A stretch of 38,018 nt of DNA from Hyphomicrobium sp. (lineage in GTDB: Bacteria; Pseudomonadota; Alphaproteobacteria; Rhizobiales; Hyphomicrobiaceae), in assembly GCA_025458125.1 (NCBI GenBank), contig JALOTA010000012.1, positions 1 to 38,018 of the forward strand, written 5' to 3'. The stretch's first letter is position 1, and every line of letters starts with the position of its first letter. The translations under genes and the position numbers were made by a program. Shown piece after piece: positions 16,763 through 24,286 of the stretch. The notes below the pieces were generated by a model. It did not search any database. It was not told where the DNA came from and saw nothing but the letters and a program-made list of their open reading frames with translations.

Positions 16763-16795
16763 GCGTGGCAGACCGATCGATGGGGAGCTCAAGTC

Positions 16796-17455
16796 ATGCG
16801 TCGAGATGTACTGGCCAGCATTCGTGCGGCCGTCTCCGTTCTTGCCGGCATCGTGCTGGCCTTCGCGTTTGCCGAAACCGCAGCTGCGAAACCCACAGGC
16901 TGGCAGAGCGAGAGCGAACTTCGCAAATCGGGTCCGAACGCATGGGCGGGCTACGGTGAATCGGGCTACGTCGCCCGTCCGAAATCAGCGACCCGAGCGA
17001 ACCGGGCCAAGTCCAAGGCATTCAAGGCGTACGGCTCCGCTTACGGCTCCAAGTCGAAAAAGTCGGTCTCCAAGGCTAAGCCGAAGAAGTACGCTGCCCT
17101 CGATACCGGCGCGATGGTCGATGCGCTCCCGCCCGCCAAGAGCCTGACCGGCGGCGGGGTTCGCTGGGCCGCGTCAGCCTCCTGTCTCAACGGAACGCTG
17201 AGATCTGTCGTCGAGCAGGTCGCGAGTTACGCCCGCGTCACGGTCAACTCCACCTGCCGCAGCAAGTCGCACAATCGTAAGGTTGGCGGCGCGTCGAAGT
17301 CGCACCACCTCACCGGTGATGCCGTGGATTTCCGCGTCCACGGTAATGTCAGCGCCGTCTACGCCTTCCTGCGCAGCTCCGGTTCCCTAGGCGGGGTGAA
17401 GCATTACGGCGGTGGCCTCTTCCACATCGATACGGGACCGAAGCGGAGCTGGTGA
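16796..17455 (+). CDS. Secreted M15-type (D-Ala-D-Ala carboxypeptidase-like) peptidase
   Basis: This 219-residue protein has a signal peptide (about 1-31, cleaved near AAA-K) and a low-complexity, Lys/Ser-rich linker (about 60-100). The C-terminal zinc peptidase domain resembles Peptidase_M15_3. Metal ligands are visible as SHHLTGDAVDF (His171 and Asp178) and FHIDTG (His210), and two cysteines (SCLNG, STCRS) may form a disulfide. It should act on peptidoglycan stem peptides in the periplasm. GGGAG precedes the ATG. The gene is monocistronic, convergent with the iron permease 21 bp away, and has a CtrA-type box in its promoter region, hinting at cell-cycle control. Confidence 0.85.
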   Translation: MRRDVLASIRAAVSVLAGIVLAFAFAETAAAKPTGWQSESELRKSGPNAWAGYGESGYVARPKSATRANRAKSKAFKAYGSAYGSKSKKSVSKAKPKKYAALDTGAMVDALPPAKSLTGGGVRWAASASCLNGTLRSVVEQVASYARVTVNSTCRSKSHNRKVGGASKSHHLTGDAVDFRVHGNVSAVYAFLRSSGSLGGVKHYGGGLFHIDTGPKRSW

Positions 17456-17476
17456 CACCCATCGCCCACGGGTAGA

Positions 17477-19228
17477 TCAGCCGCTGCCGGATCCGGGACG
17501 GCTGCCCGAGATGGTCCGGTGCAGCATCAAAACCGGCACAAGACCCACGAGTACGATAGCCAGCGCCCCGAGCGCGGCCCTCTCGAATTGTTCCAGAGCC
17601 GTCAATCCGTAGACGTGGGTGGCCAGCGTCTCGAAATTGAAGGGGCGGAGCAGCAGGGTCGCCGGTAACTCCTTCATCGCGTCGACGAAGACCAGCAGGC
17701 CGGCGGCACCCATTGCCGGTAGAAGAAGCGGCAGGTGCACGCGACGAAGCGCCGAAAACGGAGTTTCGCCCAACGTCCGCGCCGCCGCATCGAGATTGGG
17801 TGAAACCTTCTGCAACCCGGCTTCGATGTTGCCCAGCGCCACCGTCAGAAAGCGCGTCGTCAGCGCGAACACGAGAGCGAAAATCGTACCAGACAGGATC
17901 AGCCCGGTTCCAAAGCCGAACCTGTCGCGCATGAACGCATCGATGCCGTTGTCGAACGCAGCGAACGGGATCAGGACGCCGATCGCCAGCACGGTTCCCG
18001 GAAGGGCATAGCCCAGTCCCGCCGTACGAAGAGCGACGGCCACGAGGCGTTGGCTCGATACCCGTCCCGCATAGGCGAGCAGCAGTGACAGGAAGACCGC
18101 GACGGCCGCGACCGCGCCCGCAACAAGAATGCTGTTCATCGCCGCCGGCAGGAAACCATCGGCAACTGCGTCTGCGGCATGGGTGATGGCGTGACGGGCC
18201 AGCACCACAACCGGCACGGCAAAACCAATGATCACCGGCAGCGCGCAGGCTGCCGCCGCCATGTAGCCGCGCCAGCCCTCGATATCCTGGAATGCAATGG
18301 CTCGGTAACGCCCCGTCGTGTGGTGAAACCGGCTGTCGCCGCGTGCCAGACGTTCGAGAACGAGGACCAGGACCACCGCAAAGAGCCCGACGAGGGCGAT
18401 CTGTGTTGCACCCGGAAGATTGGCGCGCTGCAGCCACGTCACGTAGATGCTGACCGACAGCGTCTCTACGCCCAGGTACTGCACGGCTCCAAGATCGTTG
18501 AGTGTTTCCATGACGACAAGCGCACAACCCGCCGCCAGAGCCGGCCGCGCAAGAGGCAGGGCAACCCGCCGAAACGTTCCCAGAGAACTCTGTCCGAGTG
18601 TCCTCGCCACCTCGAGCACACACATGGATTGCTGCACAAAACTCGCCCGCGCCGTCAGATACACATAGGGATAAAGAACGGCGGATAGCACCGCGATCGC
18701 GCCACCCTGCGATCGGATGTCGGGGAACCAATAGTCGCGTGGCGTTGCAAATCCGCCGATCGATCGCACAGCGCTTTGCACCGGCCCACCGAAGTCGAGG
18801 AGTTCAACGTAGCAATACGCGACGATATAGGTCGGAATCGCCAGCGGCAGTACCAGCAGGCGGTCGAACAGCGCCCTGCCGGGGAAGCGATACATGGTGA
18901 CCAGCCATGCTGTCGCGGTTCCTACGACCAGTGTCACCGCACCTGTTCCACAGACGAGTACAAACGTCGACCACGCGGCGACCGGTAGAACCGTACTCAG
19001 TAGATGCGGCCATTCATTGTTGGTCGAAGAAAGAGCAAGAGCGCAAATTCCGGCGACGGGCAGCAACATGAGCGCTGCCACGCCGAGCGCCAGTACAGTC
19101 CAGAACGGCTGATCCGAGCTGCTCGAACGAAACATGCCCGACGCGGACCGCCATCCGCCCGAGCGCCGGCGCTGCGGAGGCTCGGACCGGCCACCCGTGG
19201 GAAGCGGCGTCAGGACCGCCTCAGGCAT
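17477..19228 (-). CDS. Iron(III) ABC transporter, fused double permease (FbpB/AfuB-like)
   Basis: This 583-residue inner-membrane permease is a tandem fusion of two binding-protein-dependent permease units, as in FbpB, SfuB and AfuB. Each half has about six helices and an EAA-type loop: EVARTLGQSSLGTFRRVALPLARPA (first half) and DAARTLGETPFSALRRVHLPLLLPA (second half). It would pass Fe(III) delivered by the binding protein encoded two genes upstream. Start options are GTG 19231 and ATG 19228; either overlaps the preceding Cys-rich gene by 8-11 bp, indicating coupling. No ATPase gene is present downstream (convergent M15 peptidase at 17455) or upstream, so the energising subunit must be encoded elsewhere. 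Confidence 0.92.
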   Translation of the reverse strand: MPEAVLTPLPTGGRSEPPQRRRSGGWRSASGMFRSSSSDQPFWTVLALGVAALMLLPVAGICALALSSTNNEWPHLLSTVLPVAAWSTFVLVCGTGAVTLVVGTATAWLVTMYRFPGRALFDRLLVLPLAIPTYIVAYCYVELLDFGGPVQSAVRSIGGFATPRDYWFPDIRSQGGAIAVLSAVLYPYVYLTARASFVQQSMCVLEVARTLGQSSLGTFRRVALPLARPALAAGCALVVMETLNDLGAVQYLGVETLSVSIYVTWLQRANLPGATQIALVGLFAVVLVLVLERLARGDSRFHHTTGRYRAIAFQDIEGWRGYMAAAACALPVIIGFAVPVVVLARHAITHAADAVADGFLPAAMNSILVAGAVAAVAVFLSLLLAYAGRVSSQRLVAVALRTAGLGYALPGTVLAIGVLIPFAAFDNGIDAFMRDRFGFGTGLILSGTIFALVFALTTRFLTVALGNIEAGLQKVSPNLDAAARTLGETPFSALRRVHLPLLLPAMGAAGLLVFVDAMKELPATLLLRPFNFETLATHVYGLTALEQFERAALGALAIVLVGLVPVLMLHRTISGSRPGSGSG

Positions 19229-19733
19229 CACAACGCATCCAGTGCTGCCCGGACGGCATCAACGCCAGGGCATTGCAGATGAAGTCGTTTGGAAGCGTGT
19301 GTCCCGCTTCGCGAAGCGCGTGGCTGAACGTCCCCGCCGAGCGGATGCAGGGATCTACATTAGCGCAATCGATCAGCGCAAAGACGCAGGCCCTCAGCGC
19401 AGGGCAGGCACCGGTCTGGGATGCCGCGACGACGGAAACAGCGAGGCACTCATCCCGGCACAAGCCCGGACAGGCCTTCGGGAGAACCTCGATCCGGCGT
19501 GCCGCCGAAGACTCCACGCAGTCGACGAACTGGCCGAGAACCGACAGCAGGCGATCGGCTTCATCCGGACCGGTGACGCCGGCGATTTCCTGCCATGCAA
19601 AAGACCAGCCCAGATCGCGCATCTCGCGCCGCGCGAGAATTCCATAGCGGAAAGACCGGCCGACCATCTGCGCCACGCGGGCGCCGTCTCGCGATGGCCC
19701 GCCGTCCGTCGTTCGCTTGTCTCCAGGCCACAT
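19221..19733 (-). CDS. Cys-rich protein of unknown function inside the iron ABC operon
   Basis: I do not recognise this 170-residue protein. It has no signal peptide or membrane segment and carries ten cysteines, clustered in KACPGLCRDECL, GACPALRACV and DCANVDPC, plus single ones near the C-terminus. The N-terminal third contains RYGILARREMRDLGWSFAWQEIAG. It starts 14 bp after the iron-binding protein gene and overlaps the permease start, so it is made with the transporter. The cysteine pattern suggests metal or Fe-S binding, for example as an acceptor for imported iron, but that is inference only. Composition is like its neighbours, and its tight fit in the operon argues it is a real gene. 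Confidence 0.75.
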   Translation of the reverse strand: MWPGDKRTTDGGPSRDGARVAQMVGRSFRYGILARREMRDLGWSFAWQEIAGVTGPDEADRLLSVLGQFVDCVESSAARRIEVLPKACPGLCRDECLAVSVVAASQTGACPALRACVFALIDCANVDPCIRSAGTFSHALREAGHTLPNDFICNALALMPSGQHWMRCDA

Positions 19734-19747
19734 GAACCGCCCCTGCG

Positions 19748-20791
19748 TTATGAACCTGGACCCGCATCGAACTGCACCTTGTCGACGAGCTCGGACGCCT
19801 CTTTGCGAAGCCCGCCGATTTCAGCCAGCGGCAGGCTGTCCGGCTTCAGCTCGCCCCAACTCTTGACAAGCGGGCTCGCATCGATCCCTGGCACCACGGG
19901 GTACTCACCGTTGCTCGCTGCATAAAGTGTTTGCGCGGATGGCGAGACGAGATAGGCCATGAGCTTCTCTGCGGCAGCCTTGTTCGGCGCGTGTGCGGCA
20001 AGCGCCATCCCGGAGATGTTGACGTGCGTGCCGCGATCTTCGGCGTTGGGAAATACGATGCGCACCGCCTCGGCCCACGCCTTCTGATCGGGATTCTTCA
20101 GCATCGCGGCCATGTAATAGGTGTTCCCGATGGCCACGTCGCAAAGACCGGCCTGCACATCCCGCACCGCTTCGCGATCACCCCCCGCAGGCTTGCGCGC
20201 GAGATTCGCCTTGACGCCTTGTAGCCAGGCTTCGGTTTTTTCCTTCCCGTGGTGGGCGATCATGGACGCGATCAAGGCCACCGAATACGTGTGCTGTCCC
20301 GACCTTGTGCAGATTTTCCCCGCCCACTTGGGGTCCGCGAGTTCTTCGTAGGTCATCGCGGTTTCTTTGACGCGATCCTTGGAAACATAGAAGACCCGCG
20401 CCCGCCGCGTTAGCGCGAACCAGTGGCTTTCGGGATCGCGCAGGGTGTCCGGGATCGCTGCAACGAGTTCGGGCGATGTATTGGGCGCCGTGACACTGGC
20501 TTCCTTTGCGCGGGTCAGAAGACCGAATTCCGGCACGAGCAGCACGTCTGCGGGACTGTTCGCGCCTTCCGCCTGCATGCGTTCGATGAGACCGTCCTTC
20601 GCGTAGATGAAGTTGACCTTGATCCCGGTGGTCTTCGTGAAGTCTTCCAGTAGCGGCTTGATCAGATCCGGCTCGCGATAGGAGTAGACGTTGACCTCGT
20701 CGGCGATCGCCGCGGCGGGCAAGAAAATCGCCGCGCAGCTGAGGGCGGCGAGAACACGGCGCGACAGTCGCGCCACACGGGACATGGGCAT
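19748..20791 (-). CDS. Periplasmic iron(III)-binding protein (FbpA/AfuA/FutA-like)
   Basis: This type II periplasmic binding protein captures Fe(III) for the permease encoded downstream. The signal peptide spans about residues 1-30 (cleaved near AIA-DE), followed by the family start VNVYSYREPDLIKPLL. The segment IGNTYYMAAM contains the paired tyrosines that coordinate ferric iron in FbpA/FutA, and ICTRSGQHTYSVALIASM is another typical region. I use ATG 20791, which has GGAG seven bases upstream; the ORF-track start at 20818 lacks one. The product is 347 residues, normal for the family. An Irr/ICE-like inverted repeat lies about 135 bp upstream, consistent with iron-dependent expression of this three-gene operon. 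Confidence 0.94.
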   Translation of the reverse strand: MPMSRVARLSRRVLAALSCAAIFLPAAAIADEVNVYSYREPDLIKPLLEDFTKTTGIKVNFIYAKDGLIERMQAEGANSPADVLLVPEFGLLTRAKEASVTAPNTSPELVAAIPDTLRDPESHWFALTRRARVFYVSKDRVKETAMTYEELADPKWAGKICTRSGQHTYSVALIASMIAHHGKEKTEAWLQGVKANLARKPAGGDREAVRDVQAGLCDVAIGNTYYMAAMLKNPDQKAWAEAVRIVFPNAEDRGTHVNISGMALAAHAPNKAAAEKLMAYLVSPSAQTLYAASNGEYPVVPGIDASPLVKSWGELKPDSLPLAEIGGLRKEASELVDKVQFDAGPGS

Positions 20792-20924
20792 GAGCGGCTC
20801 CAATAGTCCGGGGGGCAAAGCCCCGGCATCGGTTAGGATGAGCAGCCGCGCCAGATGGCGGATGCCCGGCGAATAGACCAGCAGGACTGCCGCCGGTCAA
20901 TCGAATAGCGGCGCCGGAAATCAC

Positions 20925-20941
20925 ATTAGAAATGGTCTAAT
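20925..20941. promoter_or_regulatory. Irr/ICE-like iron control element upstream of the iron operon
   Basis: ATTAGAAATGGTCTAAT has perfect 6-bp arms (ATTAGA/TCTAAT) around a 5-bp centre. It fits the rhizobial Irr box TTTAGAA-N3-TTCTAAA as I remember it, with three mismatches. It lies in the promoter region of a minus-strand ferric transport operon. Confidence 0.65.
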
Positions 20942-20999
20942 TCCAGAGAGTTAGCTGGCTTGATCGACGCGTACCGACGGCACCGCTGTAACCCGCGCA

Positions 21000-21848
21000 T
21001 CATGCGGCAAAAGTCACCGTCACGCGCGTCCCGCGGCCCGGCGCGCTGTCGATGGCGAGCGTGGCGCCCATCTCTGCCGCCAGCGCGCGCGTGATCGGCA
21101 AACCCAACCCTAGACCGCCTCCGTCTCTCACCTCCGGCACTTCCGACGGCAGTGGCAGCATCGCCTCCGCAATGGCCTCAGCCGACATCCCAAGTCCGGT
21201 GTCTTCGACAGCAAGCTCAACACACTGAGCTTCGCGGGAAGCCGTCGACACACAGATCGTTCCACCCGCAGGCGTGAACTTGATGGCGTTGGCGACGAGA
21301 TTGAGAATGATCTGCCTCAGAGTGATGGGGTCCGCCGACACAAAAACCGGTGTAGCGGGATGCCGTTCTTCGACTGTCAGCGCTTTCACGGCGGCCAGAG
21401 GCCGAACCGTCGAAAGGCACGCCGCGACAAACGCATCGAGAGCGATGGTCTCGACGGTCTTCCCGGCGGAATGCAGTGATGCTGCCTCGCTGCGATGGTT
21501 GAGCATCCGCTCCACAAGGTCCAGCGCATACCGGGCGCTGGCATGGATGTCCGCGATGTAGCCTGCGTAGCGCTCGTTGCCGATCGTCCCGAAGCGGCCC
21601 TCAGACATGATCTCCGAGGCAGCCGCAATGGCGCTGAGAGGCGTCTTCAGTTCATGTGCCAGTTTTGCCAGATCGATCCCGCGAGGCAGCGCGCCCGTGG
21701 CGTCGGTGAAGAAACCGTCCGCTTCGCCAAGCCCCGGCATCGCAGCCGGATCGATACCGGCGGCGCTGTCGTTCCCGGTGCGGGTCGCATCCGCCGCCAC
21801 CCCTGCGGCAGCGGGACGGCCTGGCGGTCGGTTCTTGGGCGGCTTCAT
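21000..21848 (-). CDS. Soluble sensor histidine kinase (HisKA-HATPase_c)
   Basis: The kinase core is complete: the phosphoacceptor His in LAHELKTPLSAI (about residue 70), the N box NLVANAIKFTP, G1 DTGLGMS and G2 GGGLGLGLPITRALA, ending with the GRGTRVTVTF strand. There is no transmembrane segment and no recognisable sensor domain, only about 60 residues of Pro/Ala-rich N-terminus, so it probably senses through a partner or is a cytosolic relay kinase. The start is uncertain: ATG 21848 gives 282 residues, with alternatives at ATG 21866 and GTG 21914, none with a clean ribosome site. No response regulator is adjacent; the single-domain receiver at 28767 is a remote candidate. Confidence 0.85.
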   Translation of the reverse strand: MKPPKNRPPGRPAAAGVAADATRTGNDSAAGIDPAAMPGLGEADGFFTDATGALPRGIDLAKLAHELKTPLSAIAAASEIMSEGRFGTIGNERYAGYIADIHASARYALDLVERMLNHRSEAASLHSAGKTVETIALDAFVAACLSTVRPLAAVKALTVEERHPATPVFVSADPITLRQIILNLVANAIKFTPAGGTICVSTASREAQCVELAVEDTGLGMSAEAIAEAMLPLPSEVPEVRDGGGLGLGLPITRALAAEMGATLAIDSAPGRGTRVTVTFAA

Positions 21849-22025
21849 GCTTGAAAAATAACACATCCGCGACAGTTTAGGCGTGCCTCCTCCCGGCCGG
21901 GATGAAGAACCCACCGGAAGATTTCAGAAGGCGGGTGATTGCGGGGTTCCGGCAAGGCCCCTGATAGGCCGGCCAGACCGGCGGTTACACCTCGGGGCGG
22001 CCCCCCTGCAAAAGCCAGTTTTTGC

Positions 22026-22054
22026 TTGACGGAACGTGCCGGTAGCGGTTCTTA
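22026..22054 (+). promoter_or_regulatory. Putative tRNA-His promoter (-35 TTGACG)
   Basis: TTGACG at 22026-22031 is followed after 17 bp by TTCTTA at 22049-22054, a poor -10 match, and the tRNA-His begins 30 bp later. The preceding GCAAAA-GCCAG-TTTTTGC (22010-22025) is a small hairpin. The rest of the 236 bp up to the histidine kinase shows nothing clear. Confidence 0.4.
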
Positions 22055-22084
22055 CGGGGTCCGCGCCAACGGCGCAGGTCCCGG

Positions 22085-22161
22085 GCCGCCTTAGCTCAGC
22101 TGGTTAGAGCGCTAGATTGTGGATCTAGAGGTCCCCCGTTCGAGCCGGGGAGGCGGTACCA
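22085..22161 (+). tRNA. tRNA-His (anticodon GTG), discriminator A
   Basis: The cloverleaf is complete: acceptor GCCGCCT/AGGCGGT, D-arm GCTCAGCTGGTTAGAGC, anticodon stem CTAGA/TCTAG with loop TTGTGGA (anticodon GTG), and T-stem CCCCG/CGGGG. CCA is encoded. Most bacterial tRNA-His have G-1 paired with C73; here position 73 is A, so the genomic G at 22084 cannot pair with it, and the first acceptor pair is a G-T wobble. Loss of G-1:C73 is described for a clade of alphaproteobacteria with a distinct histidyl-tRNA synthetase, which supports the taxonomic placement. Confidence 0.95.
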
Positions 22162-22246
22162 CCCCGATATACTCGGACCGATGATGGCCTTCGGTTCGTC
22201 CTGCGCTGCCTTGCCTCGCCGCAAGCGTCTGTCGTGAGCCCCGACC

Positions 22247-23374
22247 CTACAGCCGCCCCTCTCGCTGCAGGATCATCATGTAGGTATCCATCGTGTGCTC
22301 GGAGAGCTGGTGCCAGAGGTATCCGTCGCGGCGCACCTTGGCCATCGCCTCGTAAGCCGTCTTGAAGTCCGCGTTCTTGGCGGAGAGTTCTGCATAAACC
22401 GCATTGGAGGCGGCAAAGCAGGCGTCGAGCACCTCCTTTGAAAACGGCCTGAGCTCGGCACCGTTCTTGACGAGCGAACGGAGCGCCGGCGGATTCTGCA
22501 TGTCGTAGCGCGCCAGCATGATCGTGTTGGCCGTCTGCGCGGCGGCCGTCAGCACGGCCTTGTAGCTGGCCGGCAGTTCGTTCCACTTCTGGAGGTTGAA
22601 GAAGAAGTGCAGCATCGCCTGCCCTTCCCACCAGCCGGGATAATAGTAGTACTTCGCCACGCGGGCGAACCCGAGCTTCTCGTCGTCGTAAGGACCCACC
22701 CATTCGGCCGCATCGATGGTACCCTTTTCGAGCGCGGGATAGATGTCGGCCGCTGCAATCTGCGTGGGAACCGCACCCAGTTTCGCGAGCATGGCGCCGC
22801 CGAAACCACCGATGCGGATCTTAAGACCTTTCCAGTCGTCCGGTTTGTTGATCTCACGACGGTACCATCCGCCCATTTGCGCGCCGGAGTTGCCGCCGGG
22901 CAGGCCGTAGATGTTGAAGCGCTGATAGAAAGCGTTCATCAGCTCAACGCCGCCGCCTTCCCACATCCAGGCGTTCTGCATGCGTGAGTTGAGACCGAAG
23001 GGCACGCCCGTCGCGAGGGCGAACGTCGGGTCCTTGCCCCAGTAGTAGTAGGAGGCGGTATGCGCGCATTCGACTGTGCCGTCGGTCACCGCGTCCGCGG
23101 CCTGCAGGCCGCCCACGATCTCGCCCGCCGCAAAAACCTGAATCTGGAAGCGATTGTCCGTCAGATCCGCGACCGTTTTTGAAAAGACCTTGGCGGCGCC
23201 GAAAATGGTATCGAGCGACGGAGGGAAGCTGGAGGTTAGCCTCCATCGGATCTCGGGGCGCTCGGCGGCGACCGCCGGAGCCGCCGGTTCGGGCTGATCG
23301 CAGGCAGCGACGGCCAGTCCGGCCCCACCCACCGCAGCGCCGGCAACGAACTTGCGGCGGGAAATGCGCGTCAC
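22247..23374 (-). CDS. TRAP transporter solute-binding protein, TakP-like (2-oxo acid binding)
   Basis: This DctP-family periplasmic binding protein closely follows Rhodobacter TakP, which binds 2-oxo acids such as pyruvate in a TRAP system. Shared stretches include WRLTSSFPPSLDTIFGAA, ASYYYWGKDPTFALATGVPF, GWYRREIN, DIYPALEKGTIDAAEWVGPYDDEKLGF and YYYPGWWEG. The N-terminus carries a twin-arginine motif (SRRKFV) and then a lipobox-like VAAC, so it may be a Tat-exported lipoprotein. I choose GTG 23374, with GAGGGA nine bases upstream (375 residues); the ORF-track extension to 23452 would bury the signal peptide. No DctQ or DctM membrane genes are in the window, so it is an orphan binding protein here. 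Confidence 0.9.
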   Translation of the reverse strand: MTRISRRKFVAGAAVGGAGLAVAACDQPEPAAPAVAAERPEIRWRLTSSFPPSLDTIFGAAKVFSKTVADLTDNRFQIQVFAAGEIVGGLQAADAVTDGTVECAHTASYYYWGKDPTFALATGVPFGLNSRMQNAWMWEGGGVELMNAFYQRFNIYGLPGGNSGAQMGGWYRREINKPDDWKGLKIRIGGFGGAMLAKLGAVPTQIAAADIYPALEKGTIDAAEWVGPYDDEKLGFARVAKYYYYPGWWEGQAMLHFFFNLQKWNELPASYKAVLTAAAQTANTIMLARYDMQNPPALRSLVKNGAELRPFSKEVLDACFAASNAVYAELSAKNADFKTAYEAMAKVRRDGYLWHQLSEHTMDTYMMILQREGRL

Positions 23375-23541
23375 GAATGAATGTCCCTCTGCTTCCACCC
23401 AAGCCGGCCTCGCCGGCCCGGCCCTTATAGCGAGGCATGCCTCCGATCTCAAAGCACCGATAGGGCCAGCGATCGAGCGGCATGATCAGGCATCCCGCTT
23501 GGCGTCCATGACACCGGAGTCGATTTCCGCGCGGATCGCAT

Positions 23542-23583
23542 GTGAATTCACTATTGTCCGGCCACCCGTGAAACGTAATTCAC
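23542..23583. promoter_or_regulatory. Paired GTGAA/TTCAC inverted repeats upstream of the secreted subtilase-like protein
   Basis: GTGAATTCAC (23542-23551) and GTGAA-N6-TTCAC (23568-23583) share the same half sites and start 26 bp apart. They lie 62-103 bp before the GTG at 23645, in the 270-bp divergent region with the TakP gene. The pairing suggests an operator for an unidentified regulator. Confidence 0.4.
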
Positions 23584-23644
23584 GCAGACCATGGAGACCG
23601 GCGTCCCAAAATGCTGGTCCGGGAGAATATCGAACGGTGAAGCC

Positions 23645-24286
23645 GTGAAAGCGCCAATACCGAAGGCTGCGACGGCCTGCCGGCCAGCCGTCCTGGCCGC
23701 GACCATCGCCGTCCTCGCCGTTGGCGCTCAGGCCGCCGATCCGAAAGTGCCGCCTGCCGTCGAGACCGGCAACCGCGTTCCGGTCGCAATCATCACCCGG
23801 GGCTTTGATTACACGCGCCCGGACATTGCGCGGCTGCTGGCGCGGGATGGCGAAGGGGAAGTCATCGCCTGGGACGTCACGGGCGAAGACCGCTTTCCAT
23901 ATGACGCCGGCGGCGACACCGCGCTGATCTCGGAAATCGCCGCGCACATCGGAAAGGACGCATCCATCTCACTGCTCGCCGTAAAGGCCGATCCGGATGA
24001 TCCCGTGTCGATGGCAAAGGCTCTGGCGTTCATTGCGCGAACACCCGCGCGCAGCACTATTGTGCCGATGTGGTCGTCACAGCGTCGCAACTGGGAACCG
24101 TTCGAGAAGGCCGCGCGGCACTTCAACAAGCTTCGAATTGTGGTGCGATCCTGTCCGGATCTGCCGGCAGATGGGCCGGACGCGGTTTACCCGCGCGACC
24201 TCGAACTGCCCAACGTAACCCTGTCGTCAGACCCCGCTGCGACCGTGGAAACCTTCGTCGCCGGGTTGCCCTGCCGGCGTCCGTAA
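23645..24286 (+). CDS. Secreted protein resembling a subtilase that lacks the catalytic triad
   Basis: This 213-residue protein has a signal peptide (about 1-29, cleaved near AQA-A). By eye the mature part follows the order of a subtilisin fold. VAIITRGFDYTRPDIARLL resembles the VAVIDTGVDYTHPDIA strand with the catalytic Asp replaced by Thr. GGDTALISEIAAHIG sits where HGTxVAxI would be, with no His. The segments STIVPMWSS, FNKLRIVVRS and YPRDLELPNVTLSS echo later strands, and the GTSMA serine segment is absent. If correct it is a periplasmic pseudoprotease or binding module. GTG 23645 places the signal peptide at the N-terminus; the ORF-track start at 23591 adds an implausible leader. Confidence 0.7.
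   Translation: MKAPIPKAATACRPAVLAATIAVLAVGAQAADPKVPPAVETGNRVPVAIITRGFDYTRPDIARLLARDGEGEVIAWDVTGEDRFPYDAGGDTALISEIAAHIGKDASISLLAVKADPDDPVSMAKALAFIARTPARSTIVPMWSSQRRNWEPFEKAARHFNKLRIVVRSCPDLPADGPDAVYPRDLELPNVTLSSDPAATVETFVAGLPCRRP

Larger units (their letters stand above)
16429..16795. other. 367-bp AT-rich intergenic region upstream of the M15 peptidase
   Basis: About 150 bp (16550-16700) are strikingly AT-rich against a GC-rich chromosome. They include CTTGG-TGGAG-CCAAG (16567-16581), a perfect CtrA-type box (16672-16686) and, nearer the gene, the palindrome CCCTGTACAGGG (16751-16762). No coding sequence is convincing; minus-strand ORF 16553..16792 has unlikely composition. It is most likely a regulated promoter region. 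Confidence 0.6.

Noticed and set aside
16553-16792. Minus-strand 79-residue ORF in the AT-rich intergenic region
   Set aside because: No ribosome site, odd composition, and it covers the CtrA-type box and palindrome; more likely promoter DNA.
22125-22703. ORF overlapping tRNA-His and the TakP gene
   Set aside because: It reads through a tRNA and opposes family homology in the correct frame.
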